The notes under the pieces are model-generated. The model saw only the letters and a program-made list of their open reading frames with translations, had not been told where the DNA came from and did no database searches. Source: Sisyra terminalis (taxonomy: Eukaryota; Arthropoda; Insecta; Neuroptera; Sisyridae). Taken from it: DNA of 64,000 nt. The stretch covers positions 29,179,001 through 29,243,000 of the forward strand of contig OY292275.1 of the NCBI GenBank assembly GCA_958496175.1, in the 5' to 3' direction. Both the position numbers and the translations under genes were made by a program. This document shows, one piece after another, positions 36,600-47,104 of the stretch. The first letter of the stretch is position 1. The number at the start of each line of letters is the position of its first letter.

Positions 36600-36989
36600 A
36601 TAAAATATACTATAGTATGTATAAAACATAGCTTTAGTATAATTATAAAACTTAATTACAAAAGTAAACTATAAACATCATTTTTTGAAGCATAAACTGT
36701 TACTTTAAAGCAATGTTTCTCAACGTTTTAAGTGAGCCACAACTCTTAGAATCAGAAAATTGGTCTTTGCCCACCATTAAAAAATGTATTTTTTAGTTAA
36801 GAAAAATACCTTTTTGGTGAAATATACTTTCAAAATTTCATAATATATATGGTTTGGGGCTTCTCTCGCACCCCCAAAAATAACTTCCCGCACCTCTAAA
36901 AATATCCACCCGCACCCCCAGGGATACAGGAATCCCAGGTTATGAAACACTGCTATAAAGTAACTAAGATAATTTTTCTGGCAGTTCTG
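36600..36989 (+). mobile_element. older M2-family hAT MITE, interrupted by another MITE
   Basis: The right end agtaactaagataatttttc followed by tggcagttctg (ending 36989) matches the ctggtacctctg terminus at 36587. The left boundary is uncertain; catagctttagtat near 36629 is a weak candidate. It is split by the 242-bp element at 36711-36952: joining ctttaaag to taactaagat restores the family pattern. Confidence 0.5.
36711..36952 (+). mobile_element. hAT MITE, 242 bp, with target duplication
   Basis: The flanks CTTTAAAG (36703-36710) and CTATAAAG (36953-36960) match at 7 of 8 bases. The left end caatgtttctcaacgtttta and the right end, inward on the other strand, CAGTGTTTCATAACCTGG are imperfect inverted repeats of hAT type. 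The interior has a C-rich tract of repeated cgcacccc(c/t)aaaaat units (36868-36920). It is non-coding and inserted into an older M2 MITE. Confidence 0.85.
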
Positions 36990-39900
36990 ATCGCGATATT
37001 TCGTGAATATGCTATCTTATTCGGTTATATATAAAAAACAACTTAATAAGACTAATAATACATTCTTAAATTATTAAATTACATTTTTAAAGACTATAAT
37101 GAAATATGTTTTTATATGAAATAAATACAGTCTTTGTTTCTTAGTTTTCCATATACGTGTGCTATAAGGACTTGCTTTTTGCGAAATTTCATGGTTTTAA
37201 GTTTACCAGTAGGAAGTTTTGATTGATCAATGATTATTAAAATATGTTTGTTAAACGGTTTTGTTTTTTTGATTTCTTGAACTAAGAAGCTTATTTTGCT
37301 TTTTTGTGATTTCTAGAGATCAAACTATTTGTAATAATCATTTCTACTTAATATCTCTACTCGTTTCTCAGAAAAAGGTAAATACTTGATAGCCAGAAAA
37401 ACAAGTGCATAAGAGTATTTTTTCTTTTTTAAAAAAAGATTGTAAAAAAGCTCTAACTTTACATTTTTCATAGAGAAGAATTAATTATTTTATTTGGTTC
37501 AATTACTTATAATATTTATGTATGAATTACTTCATCAATTGGTACATTCAAATAATATAATTTTTCTAATTTATTTTTTGGTAAAAACGATTCCAATTTT
37601 ACCATTAAATAAAAGTAACAAAAATAATTGGTTGTTAAATACAAATATATGATGGGCATATGGTATAGTGCAGCTTTTATTTCAATGGTGCATAAAATTT
37701 TAAAACGATTTTTTGCTTTAATATCACCACATGCTAAATACTGGAAATAGGCATTGTTTTGATACGGATAGTGTGTGATTTAGTGTAATAGTAGATTCAT
37801 ATATTGTGGTTATTCCAATACGGGGAAAACGACTATTTGCCGCGTAGTATATAATTAGTTCCCGAGGGTTCTGTTCACATAAATCAACAACGAGTCATAT
37901 CACAACACATATAACAGAACACCATATCACAATGTTATTTTGTTCCAACAATAACATGGATTAATTTAAGTTCATACACACAGGATTAAATAATTATAAC
38001 GATATCTGATACTTTTCAACAGATTTTGCGTGCATTAACCGTTTGTTACAAAACAGAAGACTCGTTTTTACACTTGTATACGTACTCCATATATTTATAA
38101 TTTTAAAACCATACATTATTTAAGCTTTATGTAGTACCAGCAGAAAATTTATCTTCGGAAACTACTAAAATGTTTCTTTCAGAAACGTGGGTGGGATTGT
38201 AAAGTTCCTTATTTAAATTATTATAGGGTGTATTGAAAATTACATTATCATTGAAAAAGAGATGACATTTGAAAAGACGTTGGATTCAAAAGTGACGTGA
38301 CGAATAATATTTCTAAGTATTACGATAGGAGAAATATGACAACTTGATTTTAATAAACTGAGTTACATCAAAATCACCCACAGAGCTTTTTTTAAGGATG
38401 AGTCAATGTATTCATTTGGTTCTTTACACTTTTGCTTTCTGCACAAAAAAACTACGAAATTGAATTCAGTTCTAGAGTTAACTTATGTAAAAAAGTAAAT
38501 ATAAATAAATTAAATATCGGAAGTTATGGTTTAAAATATGATGAATTGTTCCGTATCACAAATGAAATTGTTGCGCCCAAACAATCATCGTGTTTATAAT
38601 TATAATAATTGAAATGACATTTGCGTGCCAATATCAATTGAGTGCAAGTGACACAAAATGACGTTACCATTCTTGAATGAATCAATTTGGAACAAATTGT
38701 TTAACACGCTATGAACGACGACATCATTGTGCCAGGTACGAGGAACACTATTGTTTCAAAATCACATTATTGAGTTTGAACAAAGTTCCTTTCAATAACA
38801 TTTGAGAATACAAAATTAAAATTATTATTATAAATTTAATAACGATAAAATACATAGAATATTAAGCTTTTTACCTTCATAAAGAAAAATTGATAATTTT
38901 TTGAAAATAATTATTTGGTTAATTTTGTTGTTTAGATAAATAGAAAATTGTAAGATGAGACCGCACACATAGTATCACGATCTTGACGTACAATTGTGCT
39001 TGTAGCTTGTTAAATTACTGAGAAAAATAACAAGCTTCAAGCAATTGTCACTGATGGAAGTTTTTATGTTTGTAACGAAAATCTATCGACTGTATTTCTA
39101 GTCAAATGAAATAAATCAAACAATAATAACAAAGTTTAGATTTTATTTCGATTGGACCAAGTAGAATGATTATTTGATTATTAACCTCTAGTGATATATT
39201 GATCATATTTTTCTTCCTCAATCAAAATACGTATAATTGACCTTACGGCCAGCTTCGTTTTGATAGGCCTAAATTATCTGTTTTAATACACTCAAAATTG
39301 ATTTATAAAATAAATTCTATATTTCTAAACATTCGTTCTTAATTTTTTCAAATACATTGGTGAACGCATGAACGAACATTCCGTGTAATGCATATAAACG
39401 TATTGTTGTAGCTAGTGCTTTTTTCGGAAAATAAAATCAACTTTTTGGAAACATTATGATCTGATCTAGACAAAACAGTAGTGTAGTGTATGATTTTGTT
39501 GCCCGGAGCCGATTAGAAATTCGTCGCCCCCTATTTTCATCATTACTCAAGAAAATTGGTAAAAACTCAAATACCTTTAAAATCTTTAACTATTGAAGAA
39601 TGTACTTTTCGCGCTTTTCTTAAAGCAAATTTTGTTATGGACTTATCAATGTCAATATGTCGCCCGGATCATAAACGGATCCTTAAAAGAGTTTTTCAAA
39701 ATTCGATTTTTTTTTTATATTCTTCAAATATCATTAAAAATCATATAAAATATTGGATATTAAAATGTTTTTCATTTTTTTTATTTTAGTTTGCAAAATC
39801 CCTAAAATTTAGGCGTCTAGACTAGAATACCCGCTTAATATGTCTAGAATGAAGTGGTAAAGTGATATCTTAAAATTTGAAATTGTTATAAAGATACACT

Positions 39901-42442
39901 AAAACTATTTATTAAATAAATTTATTGTAAAAATATATATAAAAGATGACAATTTGTACCCCTTTTCTCAAAAAATTCGACTGTAAAGTGGAAAAAACTG
40001 ATGGTTTTTTTGTGCGACCCTAATACTTATACCTAATAGAAAAAAAGCAATAGTGAATATTGAAATTCATAGTATAATAACAAAAAAATACAAGATAAAT
40101 CAGATTTCAGTTAGGCGAAGTCTCTTAAAAGTTAATAAATTGAAATAAATTGAAAATATTAAAATCTTTAATTCCACAGAATATAAGGAAAATATCTAAA
40201 CTAATTTAGCTTCAACAAATTTTGGTGGATTAAAAATATATTCAAAACAAATGATTGGTATTTTTTCATTAATTTGCTTTTCCAATTCCTCATAGAGACA
40301 CGTAATAAACCTAATTAATACGTACCTAATTTTACAGAAATTTAAACTTTCTTATTTTTAACTTAAATAAGTGCTGCACTTTATAAGAAAGTGGATTTCG
40401 AAAATATTCAATCAATATTATAGCCTAATTTTTTTTGTCGTAGCCGTTTAGTAATTACATAATATATTACGGCTAATTTAGGAAGCTTTCTGTCACTGAT
40501 TAGCCCTGGTTAATATCATAGGTTTTCATATTGAAAAAATCCCTTTAGTTAGAGATCTAAATTTAAATTAAATTTACAGCATTTTATAGGTAATGCTATA
40601 TCTATTAACTCTTTGAAGATACTGGAGACAACAAAGTAAAATTTTATAATAAAAATAATCCATTAAAGTAAAAACAATTTAAACAACGAATCTAATTTCA
40701 AAGCGACTTCAAAGTTTTTAATGCAATGTGTTAATCAATTAGAACTGTGATAGATTTTTATGAGTCTCCTATTGAGTTGAAAAATAAATAAACATTTGTA
40801 ACTTGAAACCAAATCAAATCGTTCTATGAATCATTAAATTAAAATTTCAAACCTGACATTTTCATTACCGACCGAGAATCAATAGATAAATACATACAGA
40901 TACAGACGTAATAAGTTAATTATTTTATTATAGAAAACTGAAAAAAATATAATGAACAATAAAAGGGGAGCTACTGAGTAAGAGCTTTGAATGAACTTTT
41001 CGAAGGAGAAATCTGAGCTTCAAATGCTAAACCATTAGAAAGGGTGACTGTCACCATAATCAACTGAAAGACGGCTTTACTATTTCGATGAACGACTGTC
41101 AACATTGTCATCAAGTTTGTTGTCATTTGTACAACTGTAATGCGTTTCATTTCTTTTTCTACCCTAATGTTCAAAAAAGTCAAACCTATAATCATACCAC
41201 CTTAGTTTTCAACATTTTATTTCTTACATAGGGTTTATGCTTTTCAAAACATAAACAATCGGTCACAACTAATTTACAGCAGTACTTTATTTGTAATTCG
41301 TATTGGCGTAAAACACAAACGAACGATTGTAAATAAAATTTCGAGTAGGAGACCAATGGCTATTTCTGTGATTATATATTTCTATAAAGCGCTTGATGCC
41401 TTTGTAAAACTGTTAATTGACTTACGTCAAATGCAGAATCACACTTGTTTTTGTCAAAACAAATTATTATTGAATTTGCTAGAAATGTTTTTCGCAAAGG
41501 GTTTATTTATTTTACATAACTTCAACCAGTTTCAACAGCACTGGCATTTTCTGTCTTCAAGATTAATTGTTCATTGAAATTTTGAGACATTTTAAATGTC
41601 AAATCTCCAATATTGTTCTTATATATGTGATTATTTACGAAAGGGTGACTTTAGTTTATTCTTGTACATTTTGTAGAGGGTTGAGAGAACGATGAGGTAC
41701 AACATGATACCATGTCGCGACAGTAGGGCGTGTGGCCGCCAATGATGATTTATTTCTTCGACCATCCATATTATCCTTGTTGCACATAGGGATGAATAGG
41801 AAAGCCTGGTCCCGACACCCCACACAAATCATCAATCTATTCTTCCCTTTCATTTTAACTCAAATGCACATTGCAAAAAAATGTCATTTCTTGATAAAAT
41901 ACTAAAAAATCAATTTATTCCTTGCGAGTTCAATCGATATTTAGTTCAAATTCAACACAATAGAGAAACTAATATTAAATCCTTAGAGAAACCCTTTAGA
42001 AATTATAAGGACATGGCTCGTTTGATTCCTTGTGTGTGGCATCTTCTTGATATGTTATAATATGAATCAAGATCGACCTTTTAATTCCCTGCAGTATCAT
42101 AGAATTTGAATGTTACATTTGAGCAATCTTCAATTATCTTTGTTTCACTCGTTCATTATGTTTGATTTCAACTTTAAATGCTAAAGTGTATCTACAAAAA
42201 GCTCTTTATATGTTTTAATTCATTTAATTGAAAAATTAAGAAACAAAGTTTGCTTCAACAAAGATGATGTAGAAGAACGAATTTACCTTCAATATTTTTA
42301 CATTTATTTTCACAAATTATGGATCATTTTTCGATATTTTGTTGTAGCAAAAGGAAGCCAATAAAATCTTTACATATTAAAGTTGAATTTTAACTCCAAA
42401 AATAAAATATTTTAATTTTTAATATTTTTTCTGTTTACTTAT
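36990..42442. other. AT-rich intron with a hairpin and one island
   Basis: Contains the hairpin at 38991-39047 and the mixed-composition island at 41630-41860 (taccatgtcgcgacagtagg, gcgtgtggccgccaatgatg), where two overlapping minus frames are open but unrecognised. The 77-codon frame at 39556-39789 is also unrecognised. Otherwise background. Confidence 0.35.
38991..39047 (+). ncRNA. small stem-loop, pre-miRNA-like in size
   Basis: The arm caattgtgcttgtagcttgt+ta (38991-39012) pairs with taacaagcttcaagcaattg (39028-39047) over 20 bases, with one mismatch and a two-base bulge, closing a 15-base loop. The flanks add little pairing, so the stem is shorter than a typical precursor. I do not recognise it as a known microRNA. 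Either strand could be transcribed. Confidence 0.35.
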
Positions 42443-42630
42443 CTACTAATTATCTCCCGTGAAATATTCCCAACCCAACACTAAAGCAACTTACAAATGG
42501 AAAAAATTGGCAATTGAATAAAATTAAAACGACAGTTGGAACTATAACAACAATCAGTTCAAATTTGACACAATGATCGTATTTTACTCACACGTATGTG
42601 CTTACATCTGTTCTCTGTCTTTGTCAACAT
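42443..42630 (+). repeat. interspersed repeat family R1, copy B
   Basis: Aligns along its length with copy A (10274-10475): gtgaaatattcccaacc, acaaatgg, ggcaattgaata, cagttggaactataacaaca, caaatttgacacaatgatcg, cacgtatgtgcttac, ttgtcaaca. Only about 35 bases separate it from copy C in the same orientation. Confidence 0.8.
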
Positions 42631-42663
42631 TTAAATGCCATATTTTTGCCTATTTTTAAATTC

Positions 42664-43160
42664 ACTAGTAACCTCCTGTGAAATATTCATAGCCCAATAC
42701 TGACGCAACCACTGAGATTCTATGACTAGGGTGAACGTGCTTCATAAGCCTCATGTTAAATTTAAACTGTCATTTCGCTTCAATTTGCCGAGTGCTCGTA
42801 CCTCTTCCGTAGGATGGTTGTATAAATTGTGTTCTCTTCTCTTTAAGTCGTTGCATGAATTAGTCGAAATAATTCTTATGACAGCCACGAGAGAGCGCTG
42901 ATTTAAAAAAAATATAAAAAAGTCGAGGCCCGATGACTCACATAATTTTGACAGATTTATGACTAGATTCACTCTTGAAGTCTAATTATACAATCTCTTT
43001 GGACACAACTGACAAATAGTAATCAATTGAAAATTGAATGAAATAAAAATGATAGTTGATATGATAACAAAAATCATTTGGTTCAAATTTGAGACAATGA
43101 TTGTCTTTCACTCACACGTATGTGCTTACAACATTTGTTCTTTTTCTTTACCGAGATGCA
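42664..43160 (+). repeat. interspersed repeat family R1, copy C, split by a MITE
   Basis: The left part 42664-42709 (gtgaaatattcatagccca) and right part 43010-43160 (tgacaaatag, atgatagttgatatgataac, caaatttgagacaatgattg, cacgtatgtgcttac) are collinear with copies A and B once 42710-43009 is removed. This shows that the MITE arrived later. Confidence 0.8.
42710..43001 (+). mobile_element. hAT-type MITE (family M1), copy 1, 292 bp
   Basis: The flanks GACGCAAC (42702-42709) and GACACAAC (43002-43009) match 7 of 8. Its ends, cactgagattctatgactag-ggtgaa and, on the other strand, caaagagattgtat...gagtgaat, are imperfect inverted repeats. The interior block gagcgctgatttaaaaaaaa followed by cgatgactc and ttatgactagattcactc is shared with 56093-56370. 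The empty site is visible in repeat copies A and B. Confidence 0.85.
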
Positions 43161-45224
43161 TATGTACGTTTGTCTATTATTGTTATGATTAACTACTTAA
43201 TAACTTGGTAACTATACATTTAACTTACGTTATTTTATTGTTTAAGTAGCAGCTATTTATACAGGAATAATTTAAAATTAATAAAATTAAAAATATGTCT
43301 ACCTCACAACATTTTGTCCTTCAGGTAAGTTAAAAATATGAACTAAAGTAGCATAGTTTAATATCCGACTATCACTATAAAAAAATAAGTTTTTAATAAA
43401 AAAAGTTTTATGCTGGGAAACTTTTATAAAAATATTAATAATCATTTTTTTTATTTTAAATAATTAAATACCAACAATTTTATTTTAAATTATTAGTACA
43501 TATATTTAAAAATACCTAGAATGTTTATCAACCAAAAATAGAATGATATTAATTACTTGTTCAGTCTTGTATAGTGATGTATTAGAACATATTTAAAAAG
43601 CATTGATTTTTTCTTCATATTCTTCATTATCGGTAGTATCAAAACTTAATTATTAATAACACTTTTTTTGAAATTATATAGGATAAGCAGAATAGCTTGT
43701 TCAATCGGACACAATTAGTTATTATAAGCATTGAAGATAATTAAAATCTCTTTGAAACGCGTGTACTTTTAGTTATAAGAACAAGTAATAATTATTTCCT
43801 TCGTTATAAATATATTATATTAATATGGGGTTCAATGTTTTAATGAAACTTACACTATACATGTAACTACAAGGTATCGTTTTTTTTTTTCATTTTTCGT
43901 TTTGTTTCAAATCGATTTTAAATTCTTTATATAAACCAATGAAGGTTTCCAATATCATATAAGCTCTTAATTATTGTAATACAGTTGAGATAATCACATT
44001 GGTTATTTTTTTTCGTAATATAAAAGTTGTTATTACCTTTTTAATATGCGTTTACATGATTATTTGTGAATAAATGATTATAATGATTTCAAAGAATATA
44101 ATTATAATGAAAAAAATTTTTCTTTTGTTTCTGAAAAATTTGTGTAAATTATTATTTCGACAATTTGTAGCTTTTTAATTTTGACTTTTATCTCGAAATG
44201 TTTGTTTCTTAAATACCTACAGTCTATACTCACTCAACTTTTGTACGTAATAAAACAATAGATTTATTACGAAGATTGGCTTCTGCTGTCTTACCGGCAC
44301 CGAAGTAATAAAGCTAACTTGACATTTATATCGAAAGGTCATAGTGCTTACATTAGATATTCTCAATGGTAACTTTGTTTTGAGATCTTTTGGATGACTG
44401 AATAAATTGTAAAAAATTTAATGGTTTCATTGCTTAGCTATTACTTTGCTTGAAGATTTATTGTTGCGATAAGAATCATGTTGAATTTATTAGAAACAAA
44501 AAGTTTTATAAAACACATCGATGCTTTATATAACAATTTATTTAATTTGAATAGTTTTTTTTTCTTTTTCTTCATTAAGAGAAAAAAGTTTAAGATAAAA
44601 ATATTTTTAAAACAAATTATTTTTCTATATTTTTTAAAAAAACATAAACCTTTAGATAAATTTTTTGGATTTGCTGGAAGAAATTAATATTACACCTACT
44701 TCTTTTTTTTACACTATAGATACCTACGTTTCCGAAATATCCGGGTAAAAATATCGTATTAAAAGAAAATTGAGAATTGGGTATAAAAAATAATTAAAAA
44801 ATATTGTTAGAGTTCAATTAAGGATTCATTTCGTTTTTACAATAAAATTCGCGTTAAACCAAAACAATTCGTATAAAAAGAAAATTAGGTGTATTTACAT
44901 TAAATTCATTTCTAATAAAAGGATGTACAATGTTTAAAGCTTCTTTAATATAACGCCGCATGAGATAAACGTGAAAGTATCATACATGAAAATGATGACT
45001 ATGAACTACAGGGTATATAATTCATCAAACAAGAATTTTGAAATGTTTTGGTTATTTAATTTCAAAGCTTGTAGTTTATATGCGTTTGAATAACGATAAT
45101 AGAGGTAACACAGACCAGTCCTGAATCCAAAAATTTTGTACAGCTATGTAGAACTTCACAATGTTTATACATAATGTGTTAGAAAAAGATACTCGTTTTT
45201 AAATAGTACACATACAAATTATAT
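43161..45224. other. AT-rich intron, no gene
   Basis: Highly AT-rich. The Phe/Lys/Ile-rich open frame at 44478-44687 is a compositional artefact. No elements recognised. Confidence 0.4.
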
Positions 45225-45317
45225 TATTTTATATTTAAGGCCATTTTTTTTACTTAATAGATAAATCCTACATATATCATTATTCTTAGGTAGTACTACT
45301 TACGTTTTCTCTATTCT
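45225..45317 (-). repeat. interspersed repeat family R2, copy 3 (inverted)
   Basis: On the minus strand: agaatagagaaaacgtaagt, acctaagaataatgatat, tgtaggatttatctattaag and ccttaaatat, collinear with 23151-23252 and 60991-61122. Confidence 0.65.
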
Positions 45318-47017
45318 TCAGATTCAATTTTATTTGAAAATAGTATGATAGTAGAATTTTGTATTATATAAATTTCTTTCACTGTAAAAAATCATGAAAA
45401 TATTGGAGAAATATATTTGCCGAATCTAAATTTTTAGAATTTTGAAATACAATTTCGCTCTCATTTATTGTTTCTATCAGTTGCTTACCACGCAAATCAT
45501 AATATTTATTCGAAACCCAAAAATTATTACTATAACGACGTATTTTCCGGGCATAGTTTCGATGGTAAAGTAGAAGTTTAAAATTTGGATGATTTTAGGA
45601 GTGAATGTTTTTTGTTTTCTCACTAACTATAAATTGAAGTGAAAAAGTCATTTGAAATTATTTTCTTATTTTTGAAGATATATCCCATTAAGCTAAAAAT
45701 TGTGATCATATAGACTCCTTAATAGCAAATTCAGGGCTTCAAATTTCACAATATAATTTTTTATAAACCTGAACACAATTTTTGATATATCTTTAAAAAA
45801 TTAGTCGATTTTTTGGCCCAGCCTAACGAAGATGCATTAATGTGTTACTTAACCTGCTCCGATTTTCAAAGAATCAAAAAATCTTAAATATAACGCATCA
45901 AAAAACCGCAACACAAATAAGTAACGTATAAAATAAATAATGATTCATAAGTCATTATTATCTCTCAAATGCTAATATTTTGTACTGAAAGTTACGTGTC
46001 AAAATAATAAACATCAACGTAATAATTATTGTGGTTTGAATAAGTATGAAGAAGAGTTTTTTTTGTTTAAAATTTAATTGATTTTTAGCGATTTCTTACA
46101 ATCAATAAAATTCATGCTGCTGCTCTTAATTGAATCAAGTAATATTTAATATACAAAAGAAAAATTAAATCGAAACAAGTGGCTTCCAGCTAGTTAGCAC
46201 GCAAATAACCGGAAACAGTTGTGGTTTCTTCGACTTGTCTTAAAAGCGAAAGATGGGTGAAAAATGTACCCTCTATTTCTCTCCGTTTCTTTCACATATC
46301 TCTATCTTTTGTTCGTAAAAATAATTTTCTGCATAATAATTTCTATTTTCGAATGTTTATCATGTACGAGTGAACAATAATTGCCTACTAAACGGTGAAT
46401 ATGATTTCTTATCTTATGAAACTTATGTTGGAAACAAGATTTCTGACAGCTTCGAATTATGCTGCCAGTATCTGAGTAAGCATCGCTAACATTATTTTTT
46501 ATTCATATAATACATTTAATATGGAGAACAAGCTTTGTCTCGTTTTAGTTTAGAAAATATTCAAATGCATAAGAAGCTGATTGCAATATTATGTGATAAT
46601 TTTTTTAATTACTATTCTACAGCCACTGCAGACGAAGTATGTTGATGGATTGCAATGTTTCATGATTGATACAAATAAAACCTATTTTAGTTTCTAATTA
46701 AAATTTTATATTTTTCAGACTTAAAATTGCTAAAATTGTTAAATACGTTTATGATTTTCGCGTGTTAAATTCATATAGCTTGGTAAAACTTGATTTGCAG
46801 ATAAACGTAAAAGTGTTGCTCTTGTTTTAAATTATATTTGTTTCGTTATGAGAATCATATTTTTATAAGGTTTTTAAGGTGTGCTATATAAATTCAAAAT
46901 AATTTAATGACTCATTAAAACAATCAAATGGTCATGGCTAAAAATTTTATCGGGAAATGACTTATATTTTAGGCATCAAAAAATGTTTTTGAATATGTTA
47001 AGTGAATAAACACAAAC
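45318..47017. other. intron flanking the dac exon on its 3' side
   Basis: Mostly AT-rich. The exception is 46170-46290, listed separately as a candidate enhancer. No transposon ends recognised. Confidence 0.4.
46170..46290. promoter_or_regulatory. candidate enhancer with Ets and Runx sites next to the dac exon
   Basis: CCGGAA (46209-46214, Ets core) and TGTGGTTT (46220-46227, Runx consensus) lie within 20 bases of each other in a patch of higher complexity, about 0.8 kb downstream of the exon. Ets and Runx (Lozenge) factors act together at known insect eye enhancers, and dac is an eye gene. The link is inference; single 6-8 base sites occur often by chance. Confidence 0.25.
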
Positions 47018-47101
47018 CTCGAATTTTTTGTTCATCAGCAAGTTGACGCTCCAGGCTATCTTTTACTTCACGCTCCCGCAGGACATCCATTTTCAGTTCG
47101 G
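47018..47101 (-). CDS. dac: dachshund internal exon, start of Dachbox-C (DD2) coiled coil
   Basis: Dachshund is a nuclear Ski/Sno-related cofactor in the Eyeless-Eya-So network, and its C-terminal DD2 coiled coil contacts Eya. Read on the minus strand, an acceptor (AG at 47103-47102, after tttcattac) is followed by 84 bases coding for 27 complete codons beginning ELKMDVLRERE and including LERQLADEQK. The donor is GAG|GTTTGT with GT at 47017-47016. As I recall vertebrate DACH1/2, the same segment reads ELKMD-LRERE...LE-QLA-EQK, so charge pattern and spacing match. The exon enters with two bases of a codon (|CC, giving Thr or Ala) and leaves with one base (G|, giving Ala or Val), so both introns are phase 1 and 84 is a multiple of three. 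There are no stops, and codon use is far less AT-rich than the flanks. No flanking dac exon was found, so the partial protein cannot be extended. Family assignment is strong; species is unknown. Confidence 0.92.
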
Positions 47102-47104
47102 CTG

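Larger units (their letters stand above)
1..47017 (-). other. dac: dachshund intron downstream of the DD2 exon (continues past the window)
   Basis: In gene direction this follows the donor at 47017. The next expected coding piece, the rest of the coiled coil with its Lys/Arg-rich QKRLKKE-type segment, was looked for on the minus strand and not seen, so the intron appears to be at least 47 kb. It holds the transposon copies, simple repeats and GC-richer islands listed separately. Very large introns are usual for this developmental regulator in insects. Another gene could lie inside; the best hint is at 7780-8160. Confidence 0.6.

Noticed and set aside
39556..39789. 77-codon open frame, plus strand, considered as a transposase piece
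   Set aside because: No motif could be tied to any transposase or reverse transcriptase. The C-terminal part is Phe/Ile/Lys-rich background.
44478..44687. Lys/Phe-rich frame
   Set aside because: Composition is exactly that of random AT-rich DNA.
1..47017. Remaining C-terminal dac exons
   Set aside because: I looked for the expected Lys/Arg-rich coiled-coil continuation on the minus strand and found none. It probably lies beyond the left edge, or was missed by eye.
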